DNA of 64,000 bases from Holacanthus passer (lineage: Eukaryota > Chordata > Actinopteri > Pomacanthidae). The notes under the pieces were generated by a model. It had not been told where the DNA came from. It searched no databases and was given only the letters and a program-made list of their open reading frames with translations. Numbering within the stretch: position 1 is the first letter of the stretch; every line of letters begins with the position of its first letter. The stretch covers positions 3,276,001 through 3,340,000 of the forward strand of contig JAFREQ010000047.1 in assembly GCA_025331565.1 (NCBI GenBank), read 5' to 3'. The position numbers were made by a program, and so were the translations under genes. This document shows positions 1-12,540 of this stretch, one piece after another.

Positions 1-2200
1 ACAGAAATCTCTTGATCATCCTGTCTTGTGTTTTCTTTCAATAATCCAATTCAAACTGACAGCACTGTGCTTTCAAGTGCCCCGGCCTACCACTGTAGCT
101 GCCACGTGAAATGTACTGCAGCTGCCCATTAACTTCCAATTCTATGCGTTTTGTTCATGTGCATCCATACACATCTGTGACTACCATTTGCATACACTTT
201 GATCTAAACACACTCTTCCAAAAGGACTGAGACCGCCTCATTGAGCTCCTGCATTGGGTGATGCCACGCAGACCTCAAGTAATTAAAACGTAGAGTTCGG
301 GCCACGGTGCTCTCAATCCATTTGGATAAGTGCTTGGATAGCTATTTGCAAGTACACTTAAGGGCTTTTGGTGAAGTTGGTTGTGCTGTGAAGCTCATGG
401 GAAGGCTGAGGCAGCAGTAATGAAGGTAAAAATGAGACTGTGGCTTTGGCATAGGCCTGGCAAGGTGAGTGCAGTAATTTCCATAGAGATGCCGCATCCA
501 CCCCCTCACACACATGCTGTGACTAATTCAAACAGCTGACAAATGCATGGTTGTCGATGCAAGCAAGGCTGTTTTCAGCTCATTTTTGTCCTCATTTTTC
601 ATCTCACACAATTTTCACCTGACGTCAGTGATATGCACCCATATTAAAAAGTTGGCCTCCGCCCCTCTCATTATCTTAACTTCACCCCTCTCTTATCAGC
701 TATAGGGGAGTTGCAGTCCTGTTATAGGCTTCCTGCTGCAGAAATTCTCCGAGGAGCAAGCTGACTGGATTTGATTTTCATCAGGATTGCATGTCTTCAC
801 TGTCACATCCTCTCCCCACCTTGCACGCTTTACTGGACACAATTTTCCGCTGTGGTGGCCCCCATACTGACGGCTTGGTTTTTCACGCCGCAGTAGAGTC
901 ACACCGGGTGGCCGGTTATCAGTGCATTCACCATTACCGGGCCCCGTATGGTTGACCCGCTCAAAGAGGGCTTTTCTGCCTTTCCTCGAGTCCCACTAGG
1001 AGACACGCTCTGCTGCTGTGCTGGGACAAGCCACCTACAGAATTACAGGAACTCTGGCGGGCTGTCACAAGTCGAACAGTGTACTGCACAGACCTGGGAT
1101 GTGCAGGTCACACACATCCCCACACACACACTGTTGACAGACAGTTGAAGGCTGAGACAGTACAAGCTGATGTTACTGCTCCGCAGAGGGTTTGAAAGAT
1201 CGATGGGAGATAATTATTTCTAATGGAGCCAGAGGAGAAAGGAGACTGTCCTTCTCAGTCATAGCTAGTGTGTGTGTACACATGACACCTGGAGTATTTG
1301 ACTAAGATTTTTTTTTTCTTTGGGATTTAATTAACCGCAAATGAGAGGACCAGCCACTTCTGTTATTAAATATCCGCTATGCCAAAAGTAACAACCTCCA
1401 GGTTTAAGAGTCAAGATGCTGAAAACATTTACTTAATATCTCAATCAATTATGATTTTCTCTTTGTTGTCCCATAGGCAGAGCTTCATTTTCAGGTTGGC
1501 GGTGCCTGCAAATTGTTCACAAAAGATTCACATTTTTAACCAAAATGCTGTATTACTAATGAGATTATTCATCCAATTTACCTGCTAATAATCAGCATGA
1601 ATTGTGTAGATTTTCAGTAGCTAAAACTTCAGATTTCCAGTTAAAGCTGTGCCTTGCCTTCTGTGCGAGGGTCTTTATCTCCGGAGCCTCACAGTATCTT
1701 ATGCTGGGTATTCAGGACAAGAACATGCACATTCATTACAGCTGCAGCGTGTTCCTACAACAGAGGACATGGGCTTAAATTAAAATGGCTCTACCTGTGA
1801 TTTATGATATTCTGCCTTGGCCTAGTATGGCTCCCTTACAGTGCAGACAGCCTCTTACTGTCTCACGCAGGAAACTACTGTATGTCACAATGCTCACAAA
1901 GCCTACCCACTTTCTAACACACATACACAAAAAGTTGGAAACATTGTCACGATGATATAGTTGATGTAAATTTACACTGGATTTGTTGTGATGGCTCCAG
2001 TTAGAGCATTTCCTGCTTTAAACAAGTCACCACATAATGGGGACTGTAAAACAAAACATTCCAGTGGGGGAAAGAGTAAATTAATCTATTGTTCAAAATT
2101 ATGTTCTGCTGCACAGATGTACATGGATATCATTGGCTAACAATGATTGGATGCGATGAATTATGGCTCAAGTATCCTGGTTTGTCATTTCCTGAAATAT
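1..2200. other. Non-coding stretch, no gene recognised
   Basis: No open frame here looks like protein and no RNA gene was recognised. The segment has short CA runs near 1109-1132, a short TG run near 1268-1277 and a T run near 1309-1317. The rest is unique-looking, moderately AT-rich DNA. It could be intergenic or intronic; nothing in the sequence decides between them. Confidence 0.6.
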
Positions 2201-2204
2201 GTGT

Positions 2205-2420
2205 ACAGTATTTCCTCAAATAGTAACCAGGGCCTTTAATTACCCCAACTGCAGAAGGCAACAGGCCTTTATTTGAGGCAGGTTTGCATTAGAAGCAGGC
2301 CTTTGTTTCTAATTCCCCCGTTTGATAAGTATAATCGGTCATGTTTTAGTTCAAAGCCTCGTTTGATCCGCTCCAATTTCCCCTCATTAATGAGAAGACT
2401 GATACAATTTTTCTGTCTGT
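2205..2420. repeat. Decayed teleost interspersed repeat
   Basis: The stretch repeats the phrase AGGCCTTTATTTGAGGCAGG and variants (GGGCCTTTAATTACC near 2229, AGGCCTTTATTTGAGG near 2264, CAGGCCTTTGTTTCTAAT near 2297). I recognise this as a motif of a repeat common in percomorph genomes, but cannot name its family. It carries no open frame of interest. It directly abuts the inverted-repeat element that follows, so the two may be parts of one composite insertion. The boundaries are approximate. Confidence 0.5.
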
Positions 2421-2430
2421 ACATCCAACA

Positions 2431-2855
2431 TGAAGCTAGAGCCAGGAGATGGTTAACTCAGCTTAGCACAAAGCCTAGAAGTGGGGAAACCAGCTAGCCT
2501 GACTCTGTTCAAAGCTAAAGAGTCCACCAACCAGCACCTCTGAAGCGCAATAATAAGACATTATATCTTCTTTGTTTAATACACACAAAAACTGAACTGT
2601 AGCAACTACAAGGAAGTCACTGCCCCTGTTCAAGAAGAAGTCCAGTAACATGACAACATGTGCTGTGGGGGTGCTGGTAGAGGAATTTTGTTACCTATGG
2701 ACAGAGCAAGGCTCACTGTTTCCCCTTGTTTGCAGTCTTTAAACTAAGCTAGGGTAACCATCCTCTATCTGTGGCTTCATATTTACCAGACCGTCTTGAG
2801 AGTGGCATCAATCTCCTCGAATAAGTGGATTTCCCAAAATGTCAAACTATTCTGG
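2431..2855. mobile_element. MITE-like element with long inverted arms
   Basis: The left arm at about 2432-2510 and the right arm at about 2700-2778 are imperfect reverse complements over roughly 80 bp. Both carry the sequence of a repeat I know from many percomorph genomes and 3' UTRs: a TTAGCTTAGCATAAAG-like core, a GGGGAAAC block and a CTAGCCTGGCTCTGT-like block. The segment ends with CCCAAAATGTCAAACTATTC, which matches the usual end of that repeat. No transposase frame is present, so it would be a non-autonomous DNA transposon relic. RNA copied from either strand could fold into a long imperfect hairpin of about 340 nt. The family name is not known to me. Confidence 0.7.
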
Positions 2856-2859
2856 GTCT

Positions 2860-5800
2860 GGATCTCTGAGGCTGTCATCAACACAACATAGACTGAGGTA
2901 AACTTAGGTCAAGACAAGGACAGAAAAAGTACAAAGCAGCTTCCTCAGCTCAAATAACAAGCATACAGCGTACTGAGCTTGTAATGGAGCACATTAACAT
3001 GAAGACAAAGGCCAGAGCGTCGGTGCTTGTAATGCAGCAGTGGTCTTTGGCTGTTCATAGCGGTTAGCAGCAGTGGCAGCAGCTTAAATCAGACAACATT
3101 GAACACTTTCAACTTGTAATTCAGCAACAGTGACCAGCCAGTAATCAGCGGCTGAAAGAGCACAAAGTACTTTGAAAAGAATGGGAGGTAAGAATGTTAA
3201 CAGCATATCGAGTGTGTGAATGTGTGTGTGTACTTCTGATTGTTTTACTCAAACACCTCTGAGGCCTCTTTGATTCTCTTCCTCACCTGAACATTTTGCT
3301 CGCCTTAAACTGCGATACAGTACAAACAAAACATTGCACTTGAGCTCCGGCAGCGTAGCTCTCCGAGGCAGAGGAGCCGACCACGAGAACGCTCAAATAA
3401 TTTATCGTTAATAATAGGACTACGGCACTCGTCACTGATGCTTCATTTTGTTCTAGACATTCACGAAGCAAAACACTTTAAAGAAGGTAAGTCAAGTGTT
3501 TGACTCCACCACGGGTGCTTCTTGATAACTCTCAACATCACAAGCGAAGACAATTTACTCTCTCTACGAGTCTGAATGTGAAGAGGCACTCGCACTTAAC
3601 TTTGTTTTTTTGCAGTGGGTGGGTGGAAGCTGCTTCTGCTGTTCTGTGCTCAAGTTGGAAAATAACTTGACTTAGCCAAGAAGTGGTAATGAGTGTGTGG
3701 GAGAGCAGACATTAAAATGATGTTGCCAAAATGAGAAAGTTTACAATGAGGGTTATGAGTTTTTATCCAGTTTTTTCAATGCTATGAGAATAATCATTTT
3801 GAATTTATACCGCCAGCCAAATATTATTGTTAAATCGAAATCAGTAAATAACATTTTTTGAGATTTGTGTACAAAAATACATGTTTGCTGGATGGAGTGC
3901 AAATCAACCCTCTGGACTGGATTTGAATTCAGTACTGCAGGTCATTCTTTTTTTTTTTTAAACTCAGTGATGGATGCTTGAGGTGCCGGCTCATACTCAA
4001 GGCTCACTTTAGGTGCAAATAAATTAACTTCAGATGTGGATTGCAGCTTTTAAAAGACCACACTGATGTATCACTGGACTCCTATAACCTTGTCCAACTC
4101 ATGATGGACAGTTTTTAAAAAGAGTCAAAAATCAATTTCAAGATTTCTTCTTTTTTTTAATTTCATAGATTTTTCTTCTTGTCAAATCCTAGTGCCTTCA
4201 TTCTCCACAATGCAATTCAACAGTTCAGTCAGAGATTTGTGAATCTCTAGTAGCAGCTAATATATTTTTCAGATTTTGCACAGCTCCCACAAAAGGCTTT
4301 ATAGAACTTTTTTTTTTTTCCCACGTGTGTAGCTGTACTCCCCAAGACCTGTAAACATACTTTGATCAAAATCAGAGGGGTTCACCTTCAGGGTTTTTAG
4401 ATAGCACCACTGTTGCTGTCATGCCAGGTATATCAGCTAAACCAAATCTGGTTCTTACATTCAGGTGTTTTCATGACATTGCAAAGTGAACCCTGAAATG
4501 GTACCAACATTGGCGGATAACAAAAAAACACAAGGTTATGTTATGTTCTTTCCTATGAGCTCCACACGCTGTTCAGTTTCGCATTTTAGTTGGCAGACTA
4601 ACTGAAGCCTACGGGCCACAGGCAAACAGAACTGAAGGCAGCTCGTATGGTAAAACAAAAAGGTTTTGAGGACGAGATCAAAGCGAGCCAGCTGGACTAA
4701 GTTACAAAGTGTCTACAATTCAAGGGGTGATATGGACGTTTTCTCACTCTGCAAGTTGCAACGGCACATTTAAAGAAGACGTTTTATGAATTAAAAAATG
4801 CTTATGTACTCAAATCTCAAAGCATATAGACTACAAAGCTGTGGCAGTCAAGAACTCCTGGAGCTGCCAGTGTACATCCCAGTAATGCTGGTCAAAAATA
4901 AGCTACTGCTGTTTTGTGGCCAACTTACCGCATTTAAGTACAAGCTGATGACTTGCATTGGGACTATAGTTTGGATTTTTGTCGTACAACCCTGTGTTGT
5001 AGAATGACACAGTAAAAAAAAAACTTTTGAATTTTGAACTAATATATCTTTTATGTTGTTACACTTGATATACATGTAAAAGGCTGAGAAAGAACATAAA
5101 CTTAAAGTATCAATTTTGCCAGTGATTATCATCAAACAAGATCCAATATTTTAGCTCGTTTTCGCTTTTTGCTGCCCCTGCCCTCCATTTTCTTCATCAT
5201 ATGGTTTCTAACATCCCTCATACAACATACAATATCTTACCCCCAGAGACTCAAGGCTTGATATTGACTTTGTAATAAAGATTTCAGACTTGACTTGCAT
5301 TTGACAATCTCTAGTTGAACATATTAAAATAGTACATCTGGGCTTTATGTGCCAATGAGTGTGTTTGTCTGAGTGTGTTCATCTGGATCCACCACCATTT
5401 TAATTGCCCCCACAGAGCCCTACAAGGATCCACAGGATTTTCTATCACATGCATTCGACTTATACTTGGTGTACATTGCTCATCAGTCGGCCTTTAGAAG
5501 ACATTACAGACGTACACCTCATTTGTCCTCATCCCACACCACCCACTTAAAGACGTATAGGCCTACACATTTTCACACATGCATGCACACACGCGCACAT
5601 CTGTAGGAGGTGCTAATGAGTGTCTGTGGATGGTCTTCATTTTATGAGGAATAGCGTGTTACACTCTTAGTTTCTATTTATTTTGGCTGGTTCATGTTCC
5701 TGGCTTCCTTATTAAACACTACATCGATGCACTTTTCCAGCTCGGTATGAAATCTACTCCTCACTCAACTCAGCTGAGTTTAACTCAGTTTGGCTTTCAG

Positions 5801-5860
5801 TTGTCAAGTTGGATTTAATTCCTGATACCCAAACTCTGTCTTGGAAAGGTCAGAAGTCCT
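2860..5860. other. Non-coding stretch, no gene recognised
   Basis: No supportable gene was found. Features are T-rich runs near 3949-3959, 4149-4158 and 4308-4319, a 10-A run near 5015-5024 and a short CA-rich run near 5575-5600. Around 2978, 3026 and 3113 the phrase CTTGTAAT recurs followed by a GCAGCA-like sequence, a weak sign of local duplication. The open frames at 4798-5007 (plus) and 4848-5135 (minus) overlap on opposite strands and neither resembles a known protein. Confidence 0.55.
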
Positions 5861-6330
5861 CCAGGCATGTCATTCTCTGTCTTTCTTTCGAACTCACTCA
5901 ACTGTTCGTTTTGCTCACATTATCTTTGTCTCATTTTCTCCCTTGCTACGATTCTCCGTTCTCTCTCTTTCTGCGTCTACACTCTTCTGTCTCGATGCAA
6001 AAACCGAAACATGCTTCTCTTGCTCTCTTGTGCAAAAGATCGAGAACCTTGTAAGAAGTGATATCGCATACCGTGCGGCTGCTCTGCATTCACCGCACTA
6101 AATTACCAGTCTGTCCAGCACCTGTCCTGCTTCAGGCTCAGTGTGCTTAAAGATGCAGAGTGGAAGAGACAGATGAAGAGTGAAGAAAAGAGAAGGAGAC
6201 TGAGAGAGGACTGGAGAGTGGAGGTAATGATGGTGGAGTGGTAGAAAAGGTGAGGCAGGTGAAGAGTGGAGGGAAAGTGAAAGCAGGTCGGGGGGAGAGG
6301 AAAGAGATAGAGGAATTACGGAAGATGGAG
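5861..6330. repeat. Pyrimidine-rich block followed by purine-rich block
   Basis: From about 5861 to 6045 the plus strand is dominated by C and T, with many TCTCT and CTTTC runs. From about 6155 to 6330 it is dominated by A and G, with GAAGAGTGAAGAAAAG-type runs. The overlapping open frames here, in three plus frames and on the minus strand, are side effects of this low complexity, which removes stop codons. The two halves are partly complementary in composition but not in exact sequence. Confidence 0.6.
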
Positions 6331-6334
6331 CCTC

Positions 6335-8035
6335 TGTGGCAGCACTGATGTGTGGACGGTGGGTGGACAGGGTCGCTGAGTTGTGGCTCTGAAATGGGTC
6401 CTGACAGAGTCATTTCTCACGTGGAGATTTACCCAGGCTCTTTCCAATGGTGGGAGGACGAGAGCGAACGACCCTTTCCACTTGTCATGAATATTTATTT
6501 GGTGAGAGCGTTCACAGGCTGCTGCGTAGAATGACAAATCGTAGTCAACTACCTATATTCTATTCCCATCTATTTCTTCGCCCCCTTTCCACCTGAGACT
6601 GTCTCTCTGTGTCTGACTGTCTGTTTTCACCCGGTTGTTAAAGCATTTTGAACATTCAGATAGGGGTTACACTTGAAAAATGGCAGGTGTAAAGGCATAG
6701 ATGAGAACAAAAACTCCTCTTGGTGCATGACGTCATGTCAGGAGGATCCACAAACACAAACATGCATGAATGGTTGGATGATAGAGTTTTTATAAATGTG
6801 GTCATTGTTGCTTCTGCATGCAACACTTAATCGTCACACATGGCATCTTTTACAGGGATTAAAACACGCTGGTTGTCAGATGATGGATATTCTTTTTGTG
6901 TGTGTGAAATACAACCTCAAATCCAAGTAAGTTGAAACGCTTTGCAAACAAACTGTTTATCGCCAACAGTTTTTCAAAGGGTTCCTGAGCCCATGTCGTA
7001 ATCTCCTTTATACAATCATGTGTTGACAAAGTGTAGAACCTCTCTCCATCCTCGCTTGTGAACGAATGAGGCTTTCCGGGATGAACCTTTCATACCCAAT
7101 CATGATACTATCACCTGTTACCAATGAACCTGTTTACCTGTGGAATGAGTTGGCATGATAAAGACCCGTTAGTGAAAATATTACATCATCATCCCCTCCT
7201 CCATAGCTGCGAGCATGACAACTATCATGAGCTAGTGATTGACGAGTTACACTTTCTTCAACAGTTTCTGTGACTTTGTACCAAGCAGCACTTTGTTTTT
7301 GTTTGTATCAGTAATCATTAAGCAGTAGACATCCAAAAATTGGATGCTAGAAACTACAACAATAATATTCTACATTTATCCTCCACCCACTAAAGATTAA
7401 ACTTCCTCGCTCAGCGCTGCTTTTTTCTTTGCCAGTCTTTCTGCAAATAACTACTCTCCAAATGTTGTTCTCATTTGCATTTAGTTCTGATTTTTCAACT
7501 TTCGGCCCCAAGCTTTTTCCATGTCCTGTGACACCTCCTATCCCACGCTTGAGATGTGATTCACTTATGTCTCAGAAACTGAACAGGGTCGAACTTTGTG
7601 TCTTTGTGCTGGATGCAGCGGTTCTCTGTGTTGGAACTTTTCTGGCCCACAGTGCCAGTAGAGTCTGTTTTACAGGAAATGTTATAAATGCAAACTGTAA
7701 AATTTTGTGTGGTAAAACTCTATGCCATTCAATTCTACTTCACTGTAATGCCACTGCTGTAGTAAAAAAATAATCCAAAATATTTTCATTCAGCTAGATA
7801 ACTGTTCCTGCATACATACCTGCAGCAGTGGAGAGACATCATCACTCAGTCTTAATGCAAAACCATTTTTATTACAGTTTGAGTTGAATTTGCCTCTCAA
7901 CGCTGTAGAGGTCAAAAGTGTACTAGCAACTACAGATATATGTGACATGATATCTCCTCTTTAAATTGGTATGTGAAAGTCTTAGCAAACAATTGCATAG
8001 TTGAACATCCAGCAGACAGAGTAACATTCACTTGA
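6335..8035. other. Non-coding stretch, no gene recognised
   Basis: No gene was recognised. The 114-codon plus-strand frame at 7429-7773 begins at a TTG, has no recognisable domain and is rich in Cys, Leu and Phe without a convincing signal peptide or membrane layout, so I treat it as chance. No notable simple repeats occur here. Confidence 0.55.
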
Positions 8036-8039
8036 AGTT

Positions 8040-8400
8040 GTGTTTCTGGCACCTTGATAAATGTCATTATGTCTCCTTTAAGCTCTGATTTGGTCTCCAT
8101 CAACTCAGCTAAGGGAAATATCCGTCTCTTATGCAGCTGAGTGCTCCGCTCTGTTCACCAGCTAGTCGCCAACTTTGTCCATCGACTGATTGGTGCTTGT
8201 CAGGTTGCATATAGGAGAGCTTATGAGAGCCTTTGTGCTGAGAACAGCTGCCATTTGCAGCGTTAAATGATGCTGACGAGGCCGGCGAGACCGAATCAAA
8301 ACAGTAAAGCTGCAGAGAATGTAAAATGTGGAGTCGGGGCAATAATTCTCTCTGTGGATTTGTTACTCACACATTACACATAGTCATTTGACCCACTGTT
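8040..8400. repeat. Probable decayed teleost interspersed repeat
   Basis: The phrases TCCTTTAAGCTCTGATTTGG (near 8076), GTTCACCAGCTAGTCGCCAA (near 8153) and GAACAGCTGCCATTTGCAG (near 8242) fall in the order I remember from a repeat widespread in percomorph fish. There is no coding capacity, and the family and class are not known to me. The boundaries are uncertain and the left end may begin earlier, near 7900. Confidence 0.45.
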
Positions 8401-8404
8401 ATGA

Positions 8405-9854
8405 TAAAATGATTAGAACAGCTTTAAACCACGTTCAGTACAGGTCATGTAAAATGTAAAGTGGTCTGTGATTTAAAGTGGTCCCAGTCTGTAGTGGTAG
8501 ATTTGTACCTTCGCATAAATGTTCTAATTTTGTCTCTTCTCATCACATCTACCCACATCCACAAGCAGCTGTGTGATATCCAGTGATTGCCCGGCATGAC
8601 AACCCTTCATTACCCAATATGGAAGGAATGCCATATCCCAAAATGAAATGGCCACGCTTACCAAATCTGATTTATCCTCAGCGTCCCAATATGGCCAAAC
8701 ACAAACCTCCAATTGCTGGAGTCAAAAATCTCTTGTACATGAGTTTGGTTTACAAATGTGGCTCTGTTCCTGGAGCTCAAACATTTTCCTCCATCTTTAT
8801 CCCGGTCTCATTTGCGTCCCCCAGTAGCAGCCATTGTGCTCTCTAAACACGCCTTTTATTATCATATTACCAGCCATGGCGGCAGAGATTTGGAGAGAGA
8901 TTTGGATTCAGGTTGGATCATCTGTCTGCATGCAGGCATTAGCCAGGCCGCTGCAGGCTGGCTGAACACTGCAGTGGAGCTGAAGTGTTGAAGGCACCGC
9001 TTCCAGCAAGGAATTGAGAAAAAAAAAATAAAAATCTGTCCAGCTCATTATTTTGATGCTTTCACTGGCTCTGCTTTTTATAGTGCCATTTCTTTACATT
9101 CATCTGTGGCACCCATATCTCCATTTCTTGTTTTTTAAGCCAAGGAAGCACTTGAAGGGTGATACATCTGCCATATCTAACACCATCACCACCAATGTTT
9201 TGCTCATTAAATAAGACATCTGAAGGGTTGCTATCAAAAGGTTATCATCAGCGCACTTAAGGAAAAGGTCATGCATATTGTTTATGCAGCGTTCGGGCTT
9301 CTGTTGCATTTTCCGAACAGGAGCTACCTGACTACTTGCTCTATTACTCCCAGAGAAAACAGAAATGGAAAATGGATTTGGAAGAGAGAAGCATGGATGC
9401 AATTTTCCCCGAGGCCGACTGGTAAACAATGCTGACAAGAACAAGTTTTCAATAACTTTAAAGAAGAAGAGAGAGAAATAACAAATAAAGCATGGCCTTG
9501 TTTTCCATTATTTAATTTTCACTCTGTTGTATTACAGGGACAGTAAATAAGGAAGGATATGAAAACTGACAAACAATAAACTGGCAGTTGTGTTTGCAAG
9601 TGTGGGTGGGTGGGTTCCTGTTTCTCAATTTTTTTGGTCGGCCGGGGAGCAGAGGCTTTACACGTGGCCATGGGTGTGTTATTATGGCGAGCGTCGAAAG
9701 AGAATGGTTTGAGGCAATCTTTTTTTATCCTGCTGGATCTCTCTCGGGGTGGAGAGATTGGGCTTTGTAGTTGTGATTGGAGGGAATTAAGGCCTGCCTT
9801 TGGTAGCTGGCAATAGCAGACAACTGGGAAACAGGTTGAGCCTGTGACTGGTGT

Positions 9855-9855
<1 letters not shown>
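8405..9855. other. Non-coding stretch, no gene recognised
   Basis: No gene was recognised. The plus frame at 8583-8846 starts at a GTG and has no familiar domain. A short GGGT-rich stretch lies near 9602-9614. The segment 8840-9000 is unique-looking and could be regulatory, but nothing specific supports that. Confidence 0.5.

Positions 9856-9858
<3 letters not shown>

Positions 9859-9887
<29 letters not shown>
9859..9887. repeat. (GT)n microsatellite
   Basis: An uninterrupted GT tract of about 14 units, preceded by GTGTGCAC. It is likely length-polymorphic, as are most vertebrate CA/TG tracts of this size. Confidence 0.95.
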
Positions 9888-9889
<2 letters not shown>

Positions 9890-9892
<3 letters not shown>

Positions 9893-11315
9893 AGGGAAAG
9901 AAAGGGAGATTAACTCACGCTATCGCACATCATTCGGCAGCGCTTCCAGGCCGCCCTTTTCCTTTCACCTTGGTCCTATCTGCACACCGATAACTGCACT
10001 GAAAGGACTGCTGCAGTTCACTTACCTGTTCAATGAGGTACTTTTTTATATAATCACTGAACTATATGTGTGCTATATCATAATTAACTCCTCGCCGTTA
10101 TGCATCTGTTCGTATTGCACGGCCCTTCAAAACATCCTGTCACTTTACAGTTCTTTACTTATTACAGTTTTTTCGAGCAGTCATAAAAAAAAACTCACTT
10201 ACTTGATTAATCAGATTATTCTGTGTCTTCAATTATATGCCTCTCAGAGTCTCTCATTAGCTTCAGATATGGCTCTATTATACATTTCTGATGTGAGTAA
10301 TTGCCTTCAAGATTAGAAGTTAGGTTCGCATAGATATTGCAAACTACATTTCGTTGTATTTGTTATAATGACTGTCGTTACAGACAGCGGCACTGAAATC
10401 AGCTTCTTTCTAGTGAAGCTGACGGCAACTATGGACTCACAGCAGCATCATTACCAACAAATATCACAAAAATGCATTTATGTTCAACAACTAATATTTA
10501 AAAATGAAAACTGTTATGAATAAAAACTGTTAATGGTCTGTGTGGAAATCAATAGTGAACATAGTATAGGAGGTTAGTGGAAAAAGCCAGAATTGCATGA
10601 GACCATATTGCATGATTTTCTTTAAAACTGGAGGTGGTGTATATAATGGTAGGAGACTCAAATGAATGTACAGTTAGTCTGAAGCGTGTGTAATGAAAAA
10701 CTCATATCTCATATATGTATATATATATATATGTATATATACATAGGGCCCCATTGCATGATTAAAAAAGATACTGTGCAAGCAGTGGGAGGAGATCCAC
10801 ATTGAAACAAGTCTAGTTTGAAAACGAGAAAGCTAATGATGAAATATAATTCTGAAAAGGTCCCATGGCTTCTAAGCATGCACTACTAACAACACACAGT
10901 ATGTGATCATGAAGTAAAAATAACACCTGTGCAACATCACTCAAGCTTTATTTCGCACTGCACAGCTAATCTTGTGAAAACAAGTTGCTGAGAATGAACC
11001 TTGCTGAATGTCTGACTACTGAACCTAAGTGCACCTCCATGTTATTATCTGTGCATATATGAATATTGTGTTTGTATTTGGTTACAGCCCTGGTTACATG
11101 TTAGCTGCCTCGTCCCCCATCGAGGAGAATGGGCCACAACCATAATTTGATGAGCACATGCTCCTTGGATCACCATAATAACACAAGGGTGATTGGCCGT
11201 TTTATTCATAAGGCTATTGATGTGGTGACTAATGGTGAGATACACCAACGGGTTCATGTGCATGCTTCACTTAATCTGAGAATGAGAAGTTTGTTTTAAT
11301 ATCATGTTGTAAATC
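9890..11315. other. Non-coding stretch, no gene recognised
   Basis: No gene was recognised. The segment holds an AT-rich stretch with an alternating TA tract, listed separately. The part at 11080-11270 is unique-looking, with phrases such as GGTGATTGGCCG containing a reverse CCAAT motif, but there is no further promoter evidence. Confidence 0.5.
10711..10743. repeat. Alternating (TA)n tract
   Basis: A nearly pure alternating TA run interrupted by TGTA steps. It is almost self-complementary and could extrude as a cruciform or melt easily. Confidence 0.85.
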
Positions 11316-11487
11316 GATTTGTATTTTGAAATGTTGGTCAGGCGAAGCAAGCAATCGTCTTGGGCTGTGGGAAGTTGTGGTGGGCATCTTTCACCATTTT
11401 CTTACAATTTGTGAATCAGCTGGGAAATTTAGAAATGAATCTCGAGATGAATCAGTAATGAAAAATATCAGTTTTGGTGCGGCCCCA
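11316..11487. mobile_element. Fragment of a putative non-autonomous DNA transposon
   Basis: The order of phrases matches a very common percomorph repeat: an ATGTTGGTCAGGCGAAGCAA block, then CTTGGGCTGTGGGAAGTTGT, then GGTGGGCATCTTTCACCATT, then AATGAATCTCGAGATGAATC and finally a TGCGGCCCC end. Intact copies, as I recall, have GATTAATCG-rich ends and inverted termini. This copy holds about the right half and is strongly diverged, with the GATTAATCG motifs mostly lost. A second, fuller relative lies at 44318-44680. A hAT-like origin is a guess from the recalled CAGGGCTG-like terminus. Confidence 0.6.
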
Positions 11488-12447
11488 GTTCCTAGTTAAT
11501 ATGTGGGCCAGGGTTACAGGTGGAAAACAAATGATGAGACAATAACAGGCAGCACAGCAGAAGTAGGAGGCGGTGTCGTTGACTGCAGAGCTGCTTCTTT
11601 TATCTTGTCTTTCCAGAAGGATTTCAACTCTCACCCCAGCCTCTCTGCACCGTGATATCCTTGAAATGATACAACTGTCCGACATATAACCTGGAAAATC
11701 CAATGAAATCCTTTTTTGCGAATGAGTCATGGGATTACAATATGATGGAGAAAGAGAAAAGGTTGAGGAAGGGGAAGAGGTGGGAGCGCTTTTATTTATT
11801 ATTGGTCTTTTTGGAAGAAGAGAGATTAAAGTTGGGGTGGGGGGGGGCTCTGTTGAAACCCCCCTCCAAACCCATCCCTTGATATTGTTCCCTCTCTCCT
11901 CTGAGTTTTATCACAACAACAGCGGCTGCCTGATAGCAGGCCACGCCACTGGGAATAACAAATCACACTTGTTTTACAGCAGCATCCGCATGACCAAGGC
12001 AGATAGAGGAAGAAAGAGGAGGAGGAGGAGGAAGGAGGGAGGGAGGTTGATGGAGCGTTCAGAGGGTGAGAAATAATGGGTCGCAGTTGGGAATGAGGCA
12101 GAAAACCAGAACAAAGCGTTGGTATGGCGTCTTCATCCTCTTGTTTGAATGCGCATCACTTGTAGCCGAGTGCTCTAAATGACTGAGGAATCAGTGTTTT
12201 GTCTCCGTGTCCACACTTTGTCAGCCGTCTATAAGAAAAAAAACACGTTTTGATTCGTGTTGCGCCGCTGTATATTTGTTTTCATCGAGCGGCTAGACTT
12301 GTGTCTCGTGGCTTTTCTCAGACTGCACGCTGTCAGAGTGAAGCGCATGCTGGCAGAGGGAGAAATCTAGCTTATGAAGACTCGGGCCGACTAACAGGAA
12401 GGGAGACAGAGACAAGCCTGAGGCGCTGACAGTCCCAGGAGCGCTGG

Positions 12448-12540
12448 CGTGCGTGTATCCATGTGTGTTTGAGCGCGGCCGTGCGAGCGTGCGCGCATGT
12501 GTGCGAGATTGTGTGTCTATATGCATGTATGTTTGTGTGG
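12448..12540. repeat. Degenerate GTGCG/GTGTG tract
   Basis: An alternating purine-pyrimidine stretch dominated by GTGTG, GTGCG and GCGCG steps. A similar tract in the opposite orientation lies at about 16505-16577. Such alternating sequence is prone to left-handed DNA and to replication slippage. Confidence 0.65.

Noticed and set aside
12448..12540. GTGCG/GTGTG tract considered as a regulatory or origin element
   Set aside because: It is simple alternating sequence of a type repeated elsewhere in the window; no added motif supports a function.
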